The notes under the pieces are model-generated. The model was not told the origin of the DNA, made no database searches, and was given only the letters and a program-made list of their open reading frames with translations. A stretch of 64,000 nt of DNA from Auanema rhodensis (Eukaryota; Nematoda; Chromadorea; Rhabditida; Rhabditidae): positions 10,054,501-10,118,500 of the forward strand of contig OZ059900.1 of assembly GCA_964057225.1 (NCBI GenBank), in the 5' to 3' direction. This document shows, piece by piece, positions 1 to 11,003 of the stretch. The position numbers were made by a program, and so were the translations under genes. Within the stretch, counting starts at the first letter, position 1. Each line of letters starts with the position of its first letter.

Positions 1-163
1 GTTCTTATCGAATTAACCTTCGATATGTGTTCCATTGGTTCACAATAAGGTTAACCGATTTTTGAGACCTGAGGTAGATGCTGGCTTGCTAGCTCCATCT
101 CACGGGTCGACCCGCTCTTGCACTGCTGGCGGGAACGGCCCATCCCCTTTGGGGGGAATAATC
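1..163 (+). pseudogene. Representative unit: 5'-truncated U2 snRNA
   Basis: This is the first of fourteen similar units and is listed once as the type copy. In order it holds the bases just after the branch-recognition region (1-9), stem-loop IIa (7-26), a IIb-like hairpin with TGTG/CACA ends (about 27-46), the pseudoknot partner GGTTAACC (51-58), an Sm site fitting PuAU(4-6)GPu (about 59-68), stem-loop III (about 76-102) and stem-loop IV (about 102-140). A CCCC-TTT-GGGG hairpin closes the unit. U2 is about 190 nt in most animals, so roughly the first 40 nt are missing. Without the branch-site complement it could not act as a normal U2, but the Sm and protein-binding parts look intact. No promoter separates units. 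Confidence 0.7.
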
Positions 164-2332
164 GTTCTTATCGAATTAACCTTCGATATGTGTTCCATTG
201 GTTCACAATAAGGTTAACCGATTTTTGAGACCTGAGGTAGATGCTGGCTTGCTAGCTCCATCTCACGGGTCGACCCGCTCTTGCACTGCTGGCGGGAACG
301 GCCCATCCCCTTTGGGGGGAATAATCGTTCTTATCGAATTAACCTTCGATATGTGTTCCATTGGTTCACAATAAGGTTAACCGATTTTTGAGACCTGAGG
401 TAGATGCTGGCTTGCTAGCTCCATCTCACGGGTCGACCCGCTCTTGCACTGCTGGCGGGAACGGCCCATCCCCTTTGGGGGGAATAATCGTTCTTATCGA
501 ATTAACCTTCGATATGTGTTCCATTGGTTCACAATAAGGTTAACCGATTTTTGAGACTTGAGGTAGATGCTGGCTTGCTAGCTCCATCTCACGGGTCGAC
601 CCGCTCTTGCACTGCTGGCGGGAACGGCCCATCCCCTTTAGGGGAGAATAATCGTTCTTATCGAATTAACCTTCGATATGTGTTCCATTGGTTCACAATA
701 AGGTTAACCGATTTTTGAGACCTGAGGTAGATGCTGGCTTGCTAGCTCCATCTCACGGGTCGACCCGCTCTTGCACTGCTGGCGGGAACGGCCCATCCCC
801 TTTGGGGGGAATAATCGTTCTTATCGAATTAACCTTCGATATGTGTTCCATTGGTTCACAATAAGGTTAACCGATTTTTGAGACCTGAGGTAGATGCTGG
901 CTTGCTAGCTCCATCTCACGGGTCGACCCGCTCTTGCACTGCTGGCGGGAACGGCCCATCCCCTTTAGGGGAGAATAATCGTTCTTATCGAATTAACCTT
1001 CGATATGTGTTCCATTGGTTCACAATAAGGTTAACCGATTTTTGAGACCTGAGGTAGATGCTGGCTTGCTAGCTCCATCTCACGGGTCGACCCGCTCTTG
1101 CACTGCTGGCGGGAACGGCCCATCCCCTTTGGGGGGAATAATCGTTCTTATCGAATTAACCTTCGATATGTGTTCCATTGGTTCACAATGAGGTTAACCG
1201 ATTTTTGAGACTTGAGGTAGATGCTGGCTTGCTAGCTCCATCTCACGGGTCGACCCGCTCTTGCACTGCTGGCGGGAACGGCCCATCCCCTTTGGGGGGA
1301 ATAATCGTTCTTATCGAATTAACCTTCGATATGTGTTCCATTGGTTCACAATAAGGTTAACCGATTTTTGAGACTTGAGGTAGATGCTGGCTTGCTAGCT
1401 CCATCTCACGGGGACTCTCTGGTCGACCCGCTCTTGCACTGCTGGCGGGAACGGCCCATCCCCTTTGGGGGGAATAATCGTTCTTATCGAATTAACCTTC
1501 GATATGTGTTCCATTGGTTCACAATAAGGTTAACCGATTTTTGAGACCTGAGGTAGATGCTGGCTTGCTAGCTCCATCTCACGGGTCGACCCGCTCTTGC
1601 ACTGCTGGCGGGAACGGCCCATCCCCTTTGGGGGGAATAATCGTTCTTATCGAATTAACCTTCGATATGTGTTCCATTGGTTCACAATAAGGTTAACCGA
1701 TTTTTGAGACTTGAGGTAGATGCTGGCTTGCTAGCTCCATCTCACGGGTCGACCCGCTCTTGCACTGCTGGCGGGAACGGCCCATCCCCTTTAGGGGAGA
1801 ATAATCGTTCTTATCGAATTAACCTTCGATATGTGTTCCATTGGTTCACAATAAGGTTAACCGATTTTTGAGACCTGAGGTAGATGCTGGCTTGCTAGCT
1901 CCATCTCACGGGTCGACCCGCTCTTGCACTGCTGGCGGGAACGGCCCATCCCCTTTGGGGGGAATAATCGTTCTTATCGAATTAACCTTCGATATGTGTT
2001 CCATTGGTTCACAATAAGGTTAACCGATTTTTGAGACCTGAGGTAGATGCTGGCTTGCTAGCTCCATCTCACGGGGACTCTCTGGTCGACCCGCTCTTGC
2101 ACTGCTGGCGGGAACGGCCCATCCCCTTTGGGGGGAATAATCGTTCTTATCGAATTAACCTTCGATATGTGTTCCATTGGTTCACAATAAGGTTAACCGA
2201 TTTTTGAGACTTGAGGTAGATGCTGGCTTGCTAGCTCCATCTCACGGGGACTCTCTGGTCGACCCGCTCTTGCACTGCTGGCGGGAACGGCCCATCCCCT
2301 TTGGGGGAGAATAATCGTTCTTATCGAAATAA
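1..2332 (+). repeat. Tandem array of 14 truncated U2 snRNA units
   Basis: Head-to-tail units start at 1, 164, 327, 490, 654, 817, 981, 1144, 1307, 1480, 1643, 1807, 1970 and 2143, and a 15-base stub of a fifteenth starts at 2317. Most units are 163 bp. Three are 164 bp (TAGGGGAGA in place of TGGGGGGA) and two are 173-174 bp through a 10-base insertion seen near 1412, 2074 and 2247. Each unit reads as U2 snRNA from GUUCUUAUC onward. Stem IIa is TATCGAA/TTCGATA, its loop TTAACC can pair with the downstream GGTTAA, the Sm site is GATTTTTGAG, stem III has a GGCTTGCT-type loop, and stem IV contains TTGCACTGCTGGCGGG. The U2 5' end is absent: stem I and the GUAGUA branch-site recognition sequence are replaced by GGGGAATAATC. 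The array runs off the left edge. Small ORFs across it are artefacts of the repeat. Confidence 0.85.
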
Positions 2333-2335
2333 CTC

Positions 2336-2462
2336 GGTATGTGTTACCATCATAACACCGTGAGTAATGCTAAATTCCAGACATAGTATTACCCAGATGT
2401 TTTATTTCTGCCAGAAGTTGCACACTTTCTGATACCAGGGTCAGCGGAGCTCACTACACTAA
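2336..2462 (+). repeat. 5S 5'-flank cassette lacking a 5S gene
   Basis: The stretch GTGAGTAATGCTAAATTCCA through GGTCAGCGGAGCTCAC matches, with few differences, the sequence directly upstream of both 5S genes in this window. Here no 5S coding sequence follows; ordinary AT-rich sequence does. It abuts the end of the U2-derived array. The minus-strand ORF at 2389-2679 is partly made of this cassette and is not annotated as a gene. About 0.6 kb of AT-rich sequence with no further feature lies between this cassette and the next copy at 3065. Confidence 0.7.
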
Positions 2463-3064
2463 GTTTTCTCAAACCTATTGACAAATCAAAAATAGAAGAA
2501 ATTGCTCTACGTGTAGAATATGAAAGTTTGTCTAGATTATTATTTCTACTGAACCTCATTGTACTTTCAGATGGTGATGTTTCATTGTTTTTCGATCGTC
2601 TTGATTTAGATGAAGGCGAAGGAATTGAATTCATGCAGTCACGTGGTTTTTGACTCCCAGAAGACAACAAAGAGGACATACTGAATGATTATCGAAGATA
2701 TAATTAATTGAACTTCCTCTGCTATTGGAAGCCTCGCTTATTTTTTTTTTGAATTAGGATATTCAATTTTGAGTTCTTTTTTCGAAAAAAAAGTTTTTAA
2801 TTTATATAATTTTCTATTGTTTTCCAATTTTTATGTGATTTCTCTATGTTTCTTTCTATCGTTTTCCAATTTTTTAGTGATTTTCAAATGTTTACAATAA
2901 AATATTTGTAGAAGCTGTTTGAATCACTTTTGGTTTTTTTTAAGAACTAATCGAATTTGTAAAACTTGAATTAAATCTTACATTTTTACAAACAAATAGG
3001 GTTCACGTGAACAAAGTGAGAGAATTGATTTCACAGTTTAGAAAGAATAATATATGGCTTTACC

Positions 3065-3179
3065 CTCACAACGCGATGATTAATCCAATATCCGGACAGA
3101 GTATTGCCCAAATGTTTCATTTCTGATACCACGGTCAGCGAAGTTCACAATTATAACCGCAAAACTAAAGTTGAAGTTC
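3065..3179 (+). repeat. 5S rRNA 5'-flank cassette
   Basis: This is the upstream flank of the plus-strand 5S gene. It shares the GGACAGAGTATTGCCCAAATG and GATACCACGGTCAGCGAAGTT segments with the flanks at 2336-2462 and 32649-32805, and GCAAAACTAA just before the gene is also shared with the second 5S copy. Conservation of the flank suggests the 5S unit was copied together with its upstream control region. Confidence 0.65.
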
Positions 3180-3297
3180 GCTTACGACCATACCACGTTG
3201 AAAGTACGCCATCCCGTCCGATCTGGCAAGTCAAGCAACGTTGGGCCCGGTTAGTACTTGGATCGGAGACGGCTTGGGAATCCCGGGTGCCGTAAGC
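3180..3297 (+). rRNA. 5S ribosomal RNA
   Basis: The gene is 118 bp, begins GCTTACGACCATACCACGTT and ends GGTGCCGTAAGC, so its two ends pair as helix I. It carries the RNA polymerase III internal control region (AAGCAACGTTGGGCCCGGTT, then TACTTGGATCGGAGACGG). A short T run follows and can act as terminator. The sequence is very close to nematode 5S rRNA. An identical-looking copy lies on the minus strand at 32531-32648. The ORF that overlaps it (3104-3295) is spurious. Confidence 0.95.
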
Positions 3298-3562
3298 TTT
3301 TTCATTTTGATTTTGAATAGTAGTGAATTAAGGAATACGGTAACTTGAGGTAATTACGTATGTGCTCTAGTGATAAGCGGGAAGATATGTCATAAAAACA
3401 TATTCAAATAAATTTTATTTTTATTGATTTTTATTTGTTATTTTAAATTCTACGCACCAATTGCTTAGAACAATGTTTGCAATATTTTCATTTATAATTA
3501 GCAAGAGAAGTACCTAGTGTTAAACAGAATTTGTTATATACGTATGTCTAGTTAAGACATTT

Positions 3563-3640
3563 AAGAGATACGGTAACTGTGAAAGGGCACCTGTAAATAA
3601 GTAGCTGTAAATTAAAAAAGTTTTAGGCGGGAATAATCGT
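3563..3640 (+). promoter_or_regulatory. Upstream block shared by the two tandem paralogues
   Basis: GAGATACGGTAACTGTG, then CTGTAAATAAGTA and TTAGGCGGGAATAA, recur in the same order and spacing at about 5638-5710, upstream of the second paralogue. The block lies roughly 220 bp before the first coding exon. Conservation shows that promoter and gene were duplicated together. Function as a promoter is inferred from position; no TATA box is evident. The preceding 3300-3560 is AT-rich with nothing recognised. Confidence 0.45.
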
Positions 3641-3858
3641 TATTTCGAATTATTCAAATCTAATCAATATATCTCAATATATTGATTTTTTTCTTAATTG
3701 CCTCCATTGTTTTTTGTTTGCATTTTATTTGTTTTTTTTTTTGCATTTTTTATTTCTTCTCGTTGCAGGTATTGACAACTGCTGCCTTTTTAATTTTTCG
3801 TTACTGATTCTCAATCGTAAGTTTGTTGTTGTTTTATTTATTATTCATCATATTGAAG

Positions 3859-5315
3859 ATGGATACATCTTCCTCTGATGACTCAAGCATAGAAGACATT
3901 CTGGAGAACGTGGCTGCAATTTGTGATCCTACAGTAGGAATTGCTATTATTTGTAATTTCTTTATTGATTATTTTGAAGATGGATACATCTTCTTCTGAA
4001 GACTCTGATACTGATAGCATTCTCGAATATGTTTTTGGATTCGCAAATCGGATAATTGCTGATGATACATCAGAAAGTGATAGTGATGAAAATGGCGTCG
4101 AACATTCAGATCCATCATTCTGCGAACTTTCTCAGCCTGATGAAAACAGAGTAGCAAACGGTGTGCGGCATGTGTTCGAGAATGCTCAATTAGCTCGTTT
4201 CAATAATGAGACACGTGAGATTGAGTTAACTTCCCCTTTTCCTGTTGCTGTAGAGAATGGATCTCAATATCGTCAGGTAAACTCTTTCAAGTTGCAATAA
4301 ATTATTCATCATGTTTTCAGCAAATATTGGCTTCTGGGCAGAAAATTGAAGAATCTCTCAACAATTATTTCTCTAAGTTGGCGATTGTCGATCAGATTTG
4401 TGTTGAGCAGTTCGAAGAGGAACAAACAGCTTCTTTTCCTCTCAGAGCTTTGAAGCGAACCTGCATGTGTGATTTCCCTGGAGACTCCGAGTGTTCAATA
4501 TGCAAAAAGAAACTTTCTGATTTGGCTTCTTTGTGTGATTCGGCGTTGGATGTCATGGATCAGATCTATGATTGTTTGGTTGAAGGAATCACATCTACTA
4601 TGATTCCTATCTCGCTAATATGCCTTGCTGGAGAAAAGTTGGAGAGGATTATCAAATCAAATGAGAATTTCGAAAGTAGATCTGTGCCAAACAGTTCTTT
4701 GTATAGAATGGTAAGAATTACTTTTACAAATAGTGACTGTCAAATTGTTTCAGATATATCGTGATGAGCTTGCTGATAATAATCCGAATTCTACAGTCGT
4801 ACGTATATTTCCATTTTCCTGTTAATGTTTCTGAATTTGCAGACTGAATACATATTTCAAAGAATTTGCAATAGACATTCCCAATTCGTAAGTTTCATAT
4901 TGATTAACTATAATATTTGTTTGTCATTTAGCAAATAGCAAACATTGCTGAAGAACTGTCTATAATTGGAAAGACACATGAAAATGCAACAGAAAAATCT
5001 TCACGCAAGGATATTACGCAGAATAACAAAAAGAAAAAAGGACTTGTCAAACAATCTAACAGATCGCCTGCAGGTGGTAGTGTCAGATCGAGGATAACTA
5101 AAGAAACCAGCAAAAATAATACTCTGAAAGATTCTCCTGCTTCTCGAACCCGATCCAAGAAATGTAAAACCCCCAATTGTATTGATTCTCCTGCTTCTAG
5201 AACTAGATCGAAAAAGAGTAAAAAAATAAGTTCAAATGAAAAAGGCAAAGATTCGAAAATTACAGTAATTAAAAGAAAAAGAAAAAGTTTGGATGGTTCT
5301 CAATTCATATACTAA
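3859..5315 (+). CDS. Unrecognised Cys-containing protein, tandem copy 1
   Basis: The proposed exons are 3859-3933, 3980-4276, 4321-4710, 4754-4798, 4843-4887 and 4932-5315, all joined in phase 0, giving about 411 residues. Exons 1 and 2 both begin with ATG and MDTSSS followed by an acidic Ser/Asp stretch, so exon 1 is a duplicate of the start of exon 2; either ATG could be used. Exon 3 (390 bp) holds the best conserved part, including CMCDF-x8-ECSICKKK, a possible CxC/CxxC metal site. The last exon is very basic, with SPASRTRSKK twice, and would suit nuclear localisation. A non-coding leader exon near 3769-3819 is likely. I do not recognise the family; no known domain is evident. The second copy follows at 5947 with an offset of 2,088 bp. 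Confidence 0.75.
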
Positions 5316-5637
5316 GCCAGATTTATTTGATCTCTATTGTTTTATCAATTTTAATCCTCTAATCTTGTTTTACACAAAGTTTTAATTGTATATTAGAGGT
5401 TTCTCAAATTTTTAAAAAGAATTACATTTGTTTAATAAATATTTTAGTAGAAGATTATTTGTTCTTTATCGCGTTGCAAGAAAATCAGAAAAGTGAATAA
5501 AACAAAATATATTTCGGAGAATACGGTATCAAAGATTGAAGATAGTCTGAACTTATAAACAATAACAATTCGTATAAATAAACACCACATATTGTTTTCA
5601 ACGGATAAAGGTATGTGACAGATAAAACAAGAATTTT

Positions 5638-5710
5638 GAGATACGGTAGCATAGAAGTGGCACATGTAAATAAGTAACTGTGAGTAAATAAAGGATTAGG
5701 CGGGAATAAA
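5638..5710 (+). promoter_or_regulatory. Upstream block of the second paralogue
   Basis: This repeats the GAGATACGGTA ... CATGTAAATAAGTAACTG ... TTAGGCGGGAATAA block found at 3563-3640 before copy 1, at a comparable distance from the first coding exon. Between 5316 and 5637 there is only the 3' region of copy 1 and AT-rich sequence. Confidence 0.4.
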
Positions 5711-5946
5711 GTTGATTTTAAGTTGTTTAAACGGAATATATAAGATATTATATTGACTTATTTTATTAATATTAATTGCTTTGATTGTTTTTTAGTTGTT
5801 TTTTATTTGTTTTTATTTTATTTTTTATTTCTTCTTGTTGCAGGTATTGACAACTGCTGCCTTTTCAATCTTTCGTTACTGGTTCTTAATCGTGAGTTTG
5901 TTGTTGTTGTTTGTTGTTGTTTTATTTATAATTCATCATATTGAAG

Positions 5947-7277
5947 ATGGATACATCTTCTACTCATGACTCAGGCATGGATGACATCCTGGAGAACGTG
6001 GCTGCAATTGGTGATCCTACAGTAGGAATTGCTATTATTTGTAATTTCTTTATTGATTATTTTGAAGATGGATACATCTTCTTCTGAAGACTCTGGTAAT
6101 GATAGCATTCTCGAATATGTTTTTGGATTCGCACATCGGATAATTGCTGATGATACATCAGAAAGTGATAGTGATGAAAATGGCGTCGAACATTCAGATC
6201 CATCATTCTGCGAACTTTCTCAGCCTGATGAAAACAGAGTAGCAAACGGTGTGCGGCATGTGTTCGAGAATGCTGAATTAGCTCGTTTCAACTATTATAA
6301 ATGGGATGTTGAAATGACTTCCCCTTTTTCTATGTATGAAGAACAAGCAGTGGAAGACCGTCAGGTAAACTCTCTCAAGTTGCAATAAATTATTCATCAT
6401 GTTTTCAGCAAGTATTAGCCTTTTGGCAAAAAATGGAAAAATCTCTCAACAATTATTTCTCTAAGTTGGCGATAGTCGATCAGATTTGTGTTGAGCAGTT
6501 CGAAAAGGAGCAAACAGCTCCTTTTCCTCTCAGAGCTTTGAAGCGAACCTGCATGTGTGATTTTTCTGGAGACTCCGAGTGTTCAATATGCAAAAAGAAA
6601 CTTTCTGATTTGGCTTCTCTGTGTGATTCGGCGTTGGATGTCATGGATCAGATCTATGATTGTCTTTTTGAAGGAATCGAATCTGATATGATTCCTTATT
6701 CGCTAATATGCCTTGCTGGAGAAAAGTTGGAGAGGATCATCAAATCAAATGAGAATTTCGAAAGTAGATCTGTGCCAAACAGTTCTCTGTATAGAATGGT
6801 AAGAATTACTTTTACAAATAGTGACTGTCAAATTGTTTCAGATATATCGTGATGAGCTTGCTGATAATAATCCGAATTCTACAGTCGTACGTATATTTCC
6901 ATTTTCCTGTTAATGTTTCTGAATTTGCAGACTGAATACATATTTCAAAGAATTTGCAATAGACATTCCCAATTCGTAAGTTTTATATTGATTAACTATA
7001 ATATTTGTTTGTCATTTAGCAAATAGCAAACATTGCTGAAGAACTGTCTATAATTGGAAAGACACATGAAAATGCAACAGAAAAATCTTCACACATGGAT
7101 ACAGACGATGTACTTACTTTCAACAATCAGCTTGGAAGTTCTACCAGACATAAGACTATTGCGCCTATTTTCTTGGGCACAAAGCAGTGTATTACTAGTG
7201 AAGTACCAGAACTGAGTTTGTTATAATCAAAAAGATGGTTATACAAAAATTTGAACAGTTTTACATTGATTTATTGA
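5947..7277 (+). CDS. Unrecognised Cys-containing protein, tandem copy 2
   Basis: The exons are 5947-6021, 6068-6364, 6409-6798, 6842-6886, 6931-6975 and 7020-7277, about 369 residues. Exons 3-5 and their introns are nearly identical to copy 1, so the duplication is recent or has been homogenised. Differences cluster at the end of exon 2 (NYYKWDVEMTS against NNETREIELTS) and in the last exon. After the shared TEKSS the sequence departs completely: the basic SPASRTRSKK tail of copy 1 is missing and an unrelated tail of about 60 residues is read to a stop at 7275. The two products therefore share a core but probably differ in location or partners. The same duplicated MDTSS first exon is present. 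Confidence 0.72.
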
Positions 7278-8719
7278 ATAGGAATTGTTTGATCACTAGT
7301 GTTTTATCAATTTTAATGTTCTAGTCATGTTTTACCTTACGTTTTAAATATATGTATCCGGTTTTCATAATTTTTTTCATTTTTCTCAATGAATATTTCA
7401 AAAATTCATTTGTTTTTATGGTTTTTTATATGATTTTTTTAAAATAATGAAAAGAAAATTGTATTTTGAAAGATTAAGTTTTTTGGCTTTTGCCTTTTTC
7501 TAATTTTTTAGTACATTTTTCCGTAATACATACATACATCTTTCAAATTATTATTTTTTTCTTTTTTTCCGATTTCTAATTGTGTTATTGAGTTCCGTGT
7601 CTTCTAATGTATTTAGTTTTTTATAGCTCAAAACAGAATAGTTGTCTTTGTATATTAAAATATGTTTTTTACTATAATGTTTCAGTTATTCACTTTAAGA
7701 ACTCAAGTTACAACAGTTGACAACATGATGATTAACTTCTAATCAGTTATTCACTTTAAGAACTCAAGTTACAACAGTTGACAACATGATGATTAACTTC
7801 TAATCAGTTATTAAGAAGGCAATGTTTCATTATTTACCCGTTTCTGTTTCAAACTTTGTCGTATTTTAGAAATATTATGAAATGCTCTTTATATATTTGT
7901 TAATGAGTCATACAACTGATCTATGTTTCTCGCTTGTTAAGAATATGTGGCTTGGTATTATTCTACTCTTGTGCGTAATTGGCAGCATTAGTTGAATTCA
8001 TAAGAGCAGTCTTAATGCTATTCCATATTCTAATTATGCTATGCAAATCCGATGAAGCATCCTCTCATTATGGCAACGCGCGCAATGTTTCTCTACATCC
8101 TCTAATCGATGCAGCTGTCCCATTATAGTTCGATTCCTCTCTTGAAATTGCGTTGTGTTTACAACTAGTCTGTTTGATCTCTCTCTTCTCTTATGCAGCT
8201 TGATAGAAATTTGAGCTTTAATTATTCAGTCGTGAGTTTACTCGAATTCTAGACAGTGTGATTCCTTTTCAATTAAATTCAACAATATCCATGATGTATT
8301 TCATTAACAAAGTCATGAGAATACTAATTAAGTTAGGCAGATATTGCGACTGCTCTGCTTCTCGTGAAACACTATTAATTCTCCTGAATTGTTTACTTTC
8401 CGTCTTATTATCCTTCCGGAAAATGTTCAGTTTCTCAAATAAATGTGTTTCCATCTGCATGGTTGCATTCGAATCTTATACGCTGTATCCATCTAACGTT
8501 AATCTCTCTTACCTATATTCATTTAACAATTAACTGAAACGCTTATCTGATCATATTAACGGATATTGCTGGAATAGCTCGTTGCTAGGGTACGCATAAA
8601 GCAAAATCCATGTAGCACATTTCTCATGTCATATGTGGTTTATTGGATATTCAATCCAAATTTTATAATTTTTTTGTAGAATTCTCAATAATTCTTTATT
8701 CTTTAACTATTTCATTTAG
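7278..8719. other. Intergenic region, no gene seen
   Basis: AT-rich sequence with short ORFs of biased composition (for example 8258-8533) that lack supporting splice structure or recognisable products. It includes the 61-bp tandem duplication at 7683-7804. The right end presumably holds the promoter of the gene starting at 8720. Confidence 0.5.
7683..7804. repeat. Perfect 61-bp tandem duplication (two copies)
   Basis: CAGTTATTCACTTTAAGAAC begins at 7683 and again at 7744, and the whole 61-bp unit through GATTAACTTCTAAT appears identical in both copies. A third start (CAGTTATT) follows at 7805 and then diverges. Identity implies a very recent event. Confidence 0.9.
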
Positions 8720-11003
8720 ATGGGTTTCTCAACAACACTCGAAGTCTGTGAATTTCCAGTCATAGATGTTACTGTATACTTCGACAGAGCTGAAGTTAAG
8801 CGTCTGCTAAAATGTGAAGTTCCAAAAGGAACTCATATAATTGATCTCAAGGTATTTATCAAAAATAATTTTAATGAAAATATTTTTTTGCAGAAACTTT
8901 GTCCAAATATGATTGAAAACTCGTATCGTGTTCATGGTGTAGATAAAACTATCATACATGTTGCTACAATAAAACCTGATCCTGAATATCGCAGTATTGA
9001 AGTAACTCTTTTTTTCTTTTTGAAATATGAATAAATAGTTTATTCATTTTGATAAACTTGAAAAAGCATATTCAGATGCATAAACATATACTATTGATTA
9101 TTGATGTTTGAGTAATTGTATTACTTAATCCCTCTGTTTCTATAACAACGTTTCAGATTTCGCGATTAGAAGAAGCTGTTCATATAGAGAAGTCAAATTA
9201 CCGAAAAGTCAAAGATAGCATGAACTTCATTGAGAGAAAAATAGATTTGGTGCAGAAGTTGATCTTACAGGTACTGCGAATAGAATATTCAGATTAATTT
9301 TGCAAAATTTAGTCCAGTGAAGGAACAATCTCTATTGATTCTCCAAGAAAAATTGATAAATTATCAACAAATATCACAAATCTGCTTGATTTGTTCATAA
9401 ATAAATCGAAAGATCTTATTAAGGGTAGGATTGTGTTGTTAAAATTTTACATACCTTATGAATGTTTTTAAGAGAAGGACAGATTGAATCAAGATCTTGA
9501 TATCGCTGAGTTCAGAATAGAGAAAACTGAAAGAGAATTGAGAGAAATGACCGATAAGAATGGGCCTCCTATACCGAAGTATTGAATTATTAGATTTTTC
9601 TGTTAAATTTCCTTAATTTGTTTCATCACAGTTTTCATTTTTAGAACAATCACAGTGATAGTTGAAAGTTGTGGGGGTGAAGCTGAGTTCGAGTTTGTGT
9701 ATCAAGTGCGTGAAGCCTATTGGCGCCCATCTTATGATTTTCGAATTACGAATGCAACGGAGGAAAAGGAGAACAATCTTAGAATTGATTACTACGGAGT
9801 AATTTCACAGAACACTGGTGAAGATTGGTCATGCACTCCAATAGTACTCTAGATTCATATTATATAATGCTTTACTTTACGATTAAGACTCTCTCTACTG
9901 CAAAACCAATTCTGGACAGTGAGATTCCATCAGCTGGAACGTTTATAGCATCTTTTGAAGCTGGCTCGGATGTTGATGGGCATATTCTAAGTAGTGCTGT
10001 AAGTGTTTGTTCAGTTTCCGATTAGAAATATCATTATACAACTATAATATGAAATATAAATATGCATATGCATATTAAATTGAATTATATCATATAGCTT
10101 AATATAATTATTTCATTTTAGTCATGCTCAACGAAAGAGAATGTTGTAGTAGAATATCCGATAGTATGTGAAGCACAGATACGTGATGGAAGCATCATGC
10201 ATCGAGTACGTTTTCTGCGTTCTCTTCTTTTATTTGAGACAAGTTTAGGTTGTGATTGCTCTAGTGGATATTCAACCAATACTCAACTATAACTGCATAC
10301 CCTCAAAAACTTCACAAGTTTTTGCAACAGTAGCTGGAGTAAATGAGAGCAGTATCAACTTTCTTGCCGGACCAATAGATGTATTTATGAACGAATCTTT
10401 TGTTGCTAAGGTTTATTTGTTATTCTCATACTGTTTCACTTATTTCTTTTTCTTTTTAAAGGCAACATTCAAGCACACGTTACCTAATGAGCATTTTATG
10501 GTACCACTTGGAACTTATCCAGCAATCAAAGTTGAGCATAAATTAGTGAAACAACGACGACAAATTGTGAGAATTTAATTCACTTTTAAGTTGCATTGCA
10601 ATTACGATTTCAGGATCTTTGCAAGAACATTTGTATAGATTTGAATGAGCAGGAAATTATCATTCATAACAAAGCAAAACACTCTATTGTTCTTACAATT
10701 ATTGAACCGTTTCCAAAGTCTAAAGATAACCGAATTAGAGTTAGTTGTTGGAGTTTAAACAGCATAGCTTAAGACTATTTTATTCAGATTAATGTCAGAG
10801 ATCCAGTGTACAAACATGAAGAAGATCAAATACGACCTTTTCTTGAAATTCCAACTACAGCTAGTGAAGGATGTATTATGAATATTGGTAATATTCTTGA
10901 ATGGACAGTTAAACTGGAACCCTGTGAAGATCAAACTCTCGTACTAGAATGGAATGCGGAGTATCCTGCAGATCATCGCTTGTATATAAAGTCCGGAATG
11001 TAA
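8720..11003 (+). CDS. DUF4140/DUF4139 domain protein (F37C4.5-like)
   Basis: Twelve exons join cleanly: 8720-8851, 8894-9001, 9157-9270, 9313-9424, 9473-9578, 9645-9843, 9888-9998, 10122-10205, 10249-10410, 10462-10566, 10614-10739 and 10788-11003, giving 524 residues. The N-terminus has VTVYFDRAEVKR, the hallmark of the DUF4140 region. A charged helical stretch (about residues 81-190) follows. Then come YWRPSYDFR and QNTGEDW, typical of DUF4139. The ending carries VRDPVYKHEEDQIRPFLE. This family is widespread in animals, fungi and bacteria (C. elegans F37C4.5), with no firmly established biochemical role that I know of. An acceptor-like TTTCATTTAG directly before the ATG could be a trans-splice site. 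Exon 6 is best ended at 9843, because other donors give a stop. Confidence 0.88.

Noticed and set aside
524-2207. Repeated 64-67-residue ORFs in the left array
   Set aside because: They are translations of the U2-derived satellite; the frame depends on a TGA/TAA-free unit and changes with the 10-base insertion.
1-2332. Spliced-leader RNA array, because GGTTAACC...GAGGTAGAT resembles an SL with donor and lies near 5S
   Set aside because: The Sm-like site lies before, not after, the apparent donor, and the full set of stems and conserved words matches U2 snRNA far better.
2389-2679. 96-residue minus-strand ORF
   Set aside because: A large part overlaps the 5S flank cassette, composition is Ser-biased, and no splice partner or homologue is recognisable.
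3104-3295. ORF across the 5S gene
   Set aside because: It is a reading of 5S rRNA and its flank.
3969-6245. Two 62-residue minus-strand ORFs within the tandem paralogues
   Set aside because: They are antisense shadows of the acidic Ser/Asp exon; conservation follows the plus-strand duplication.
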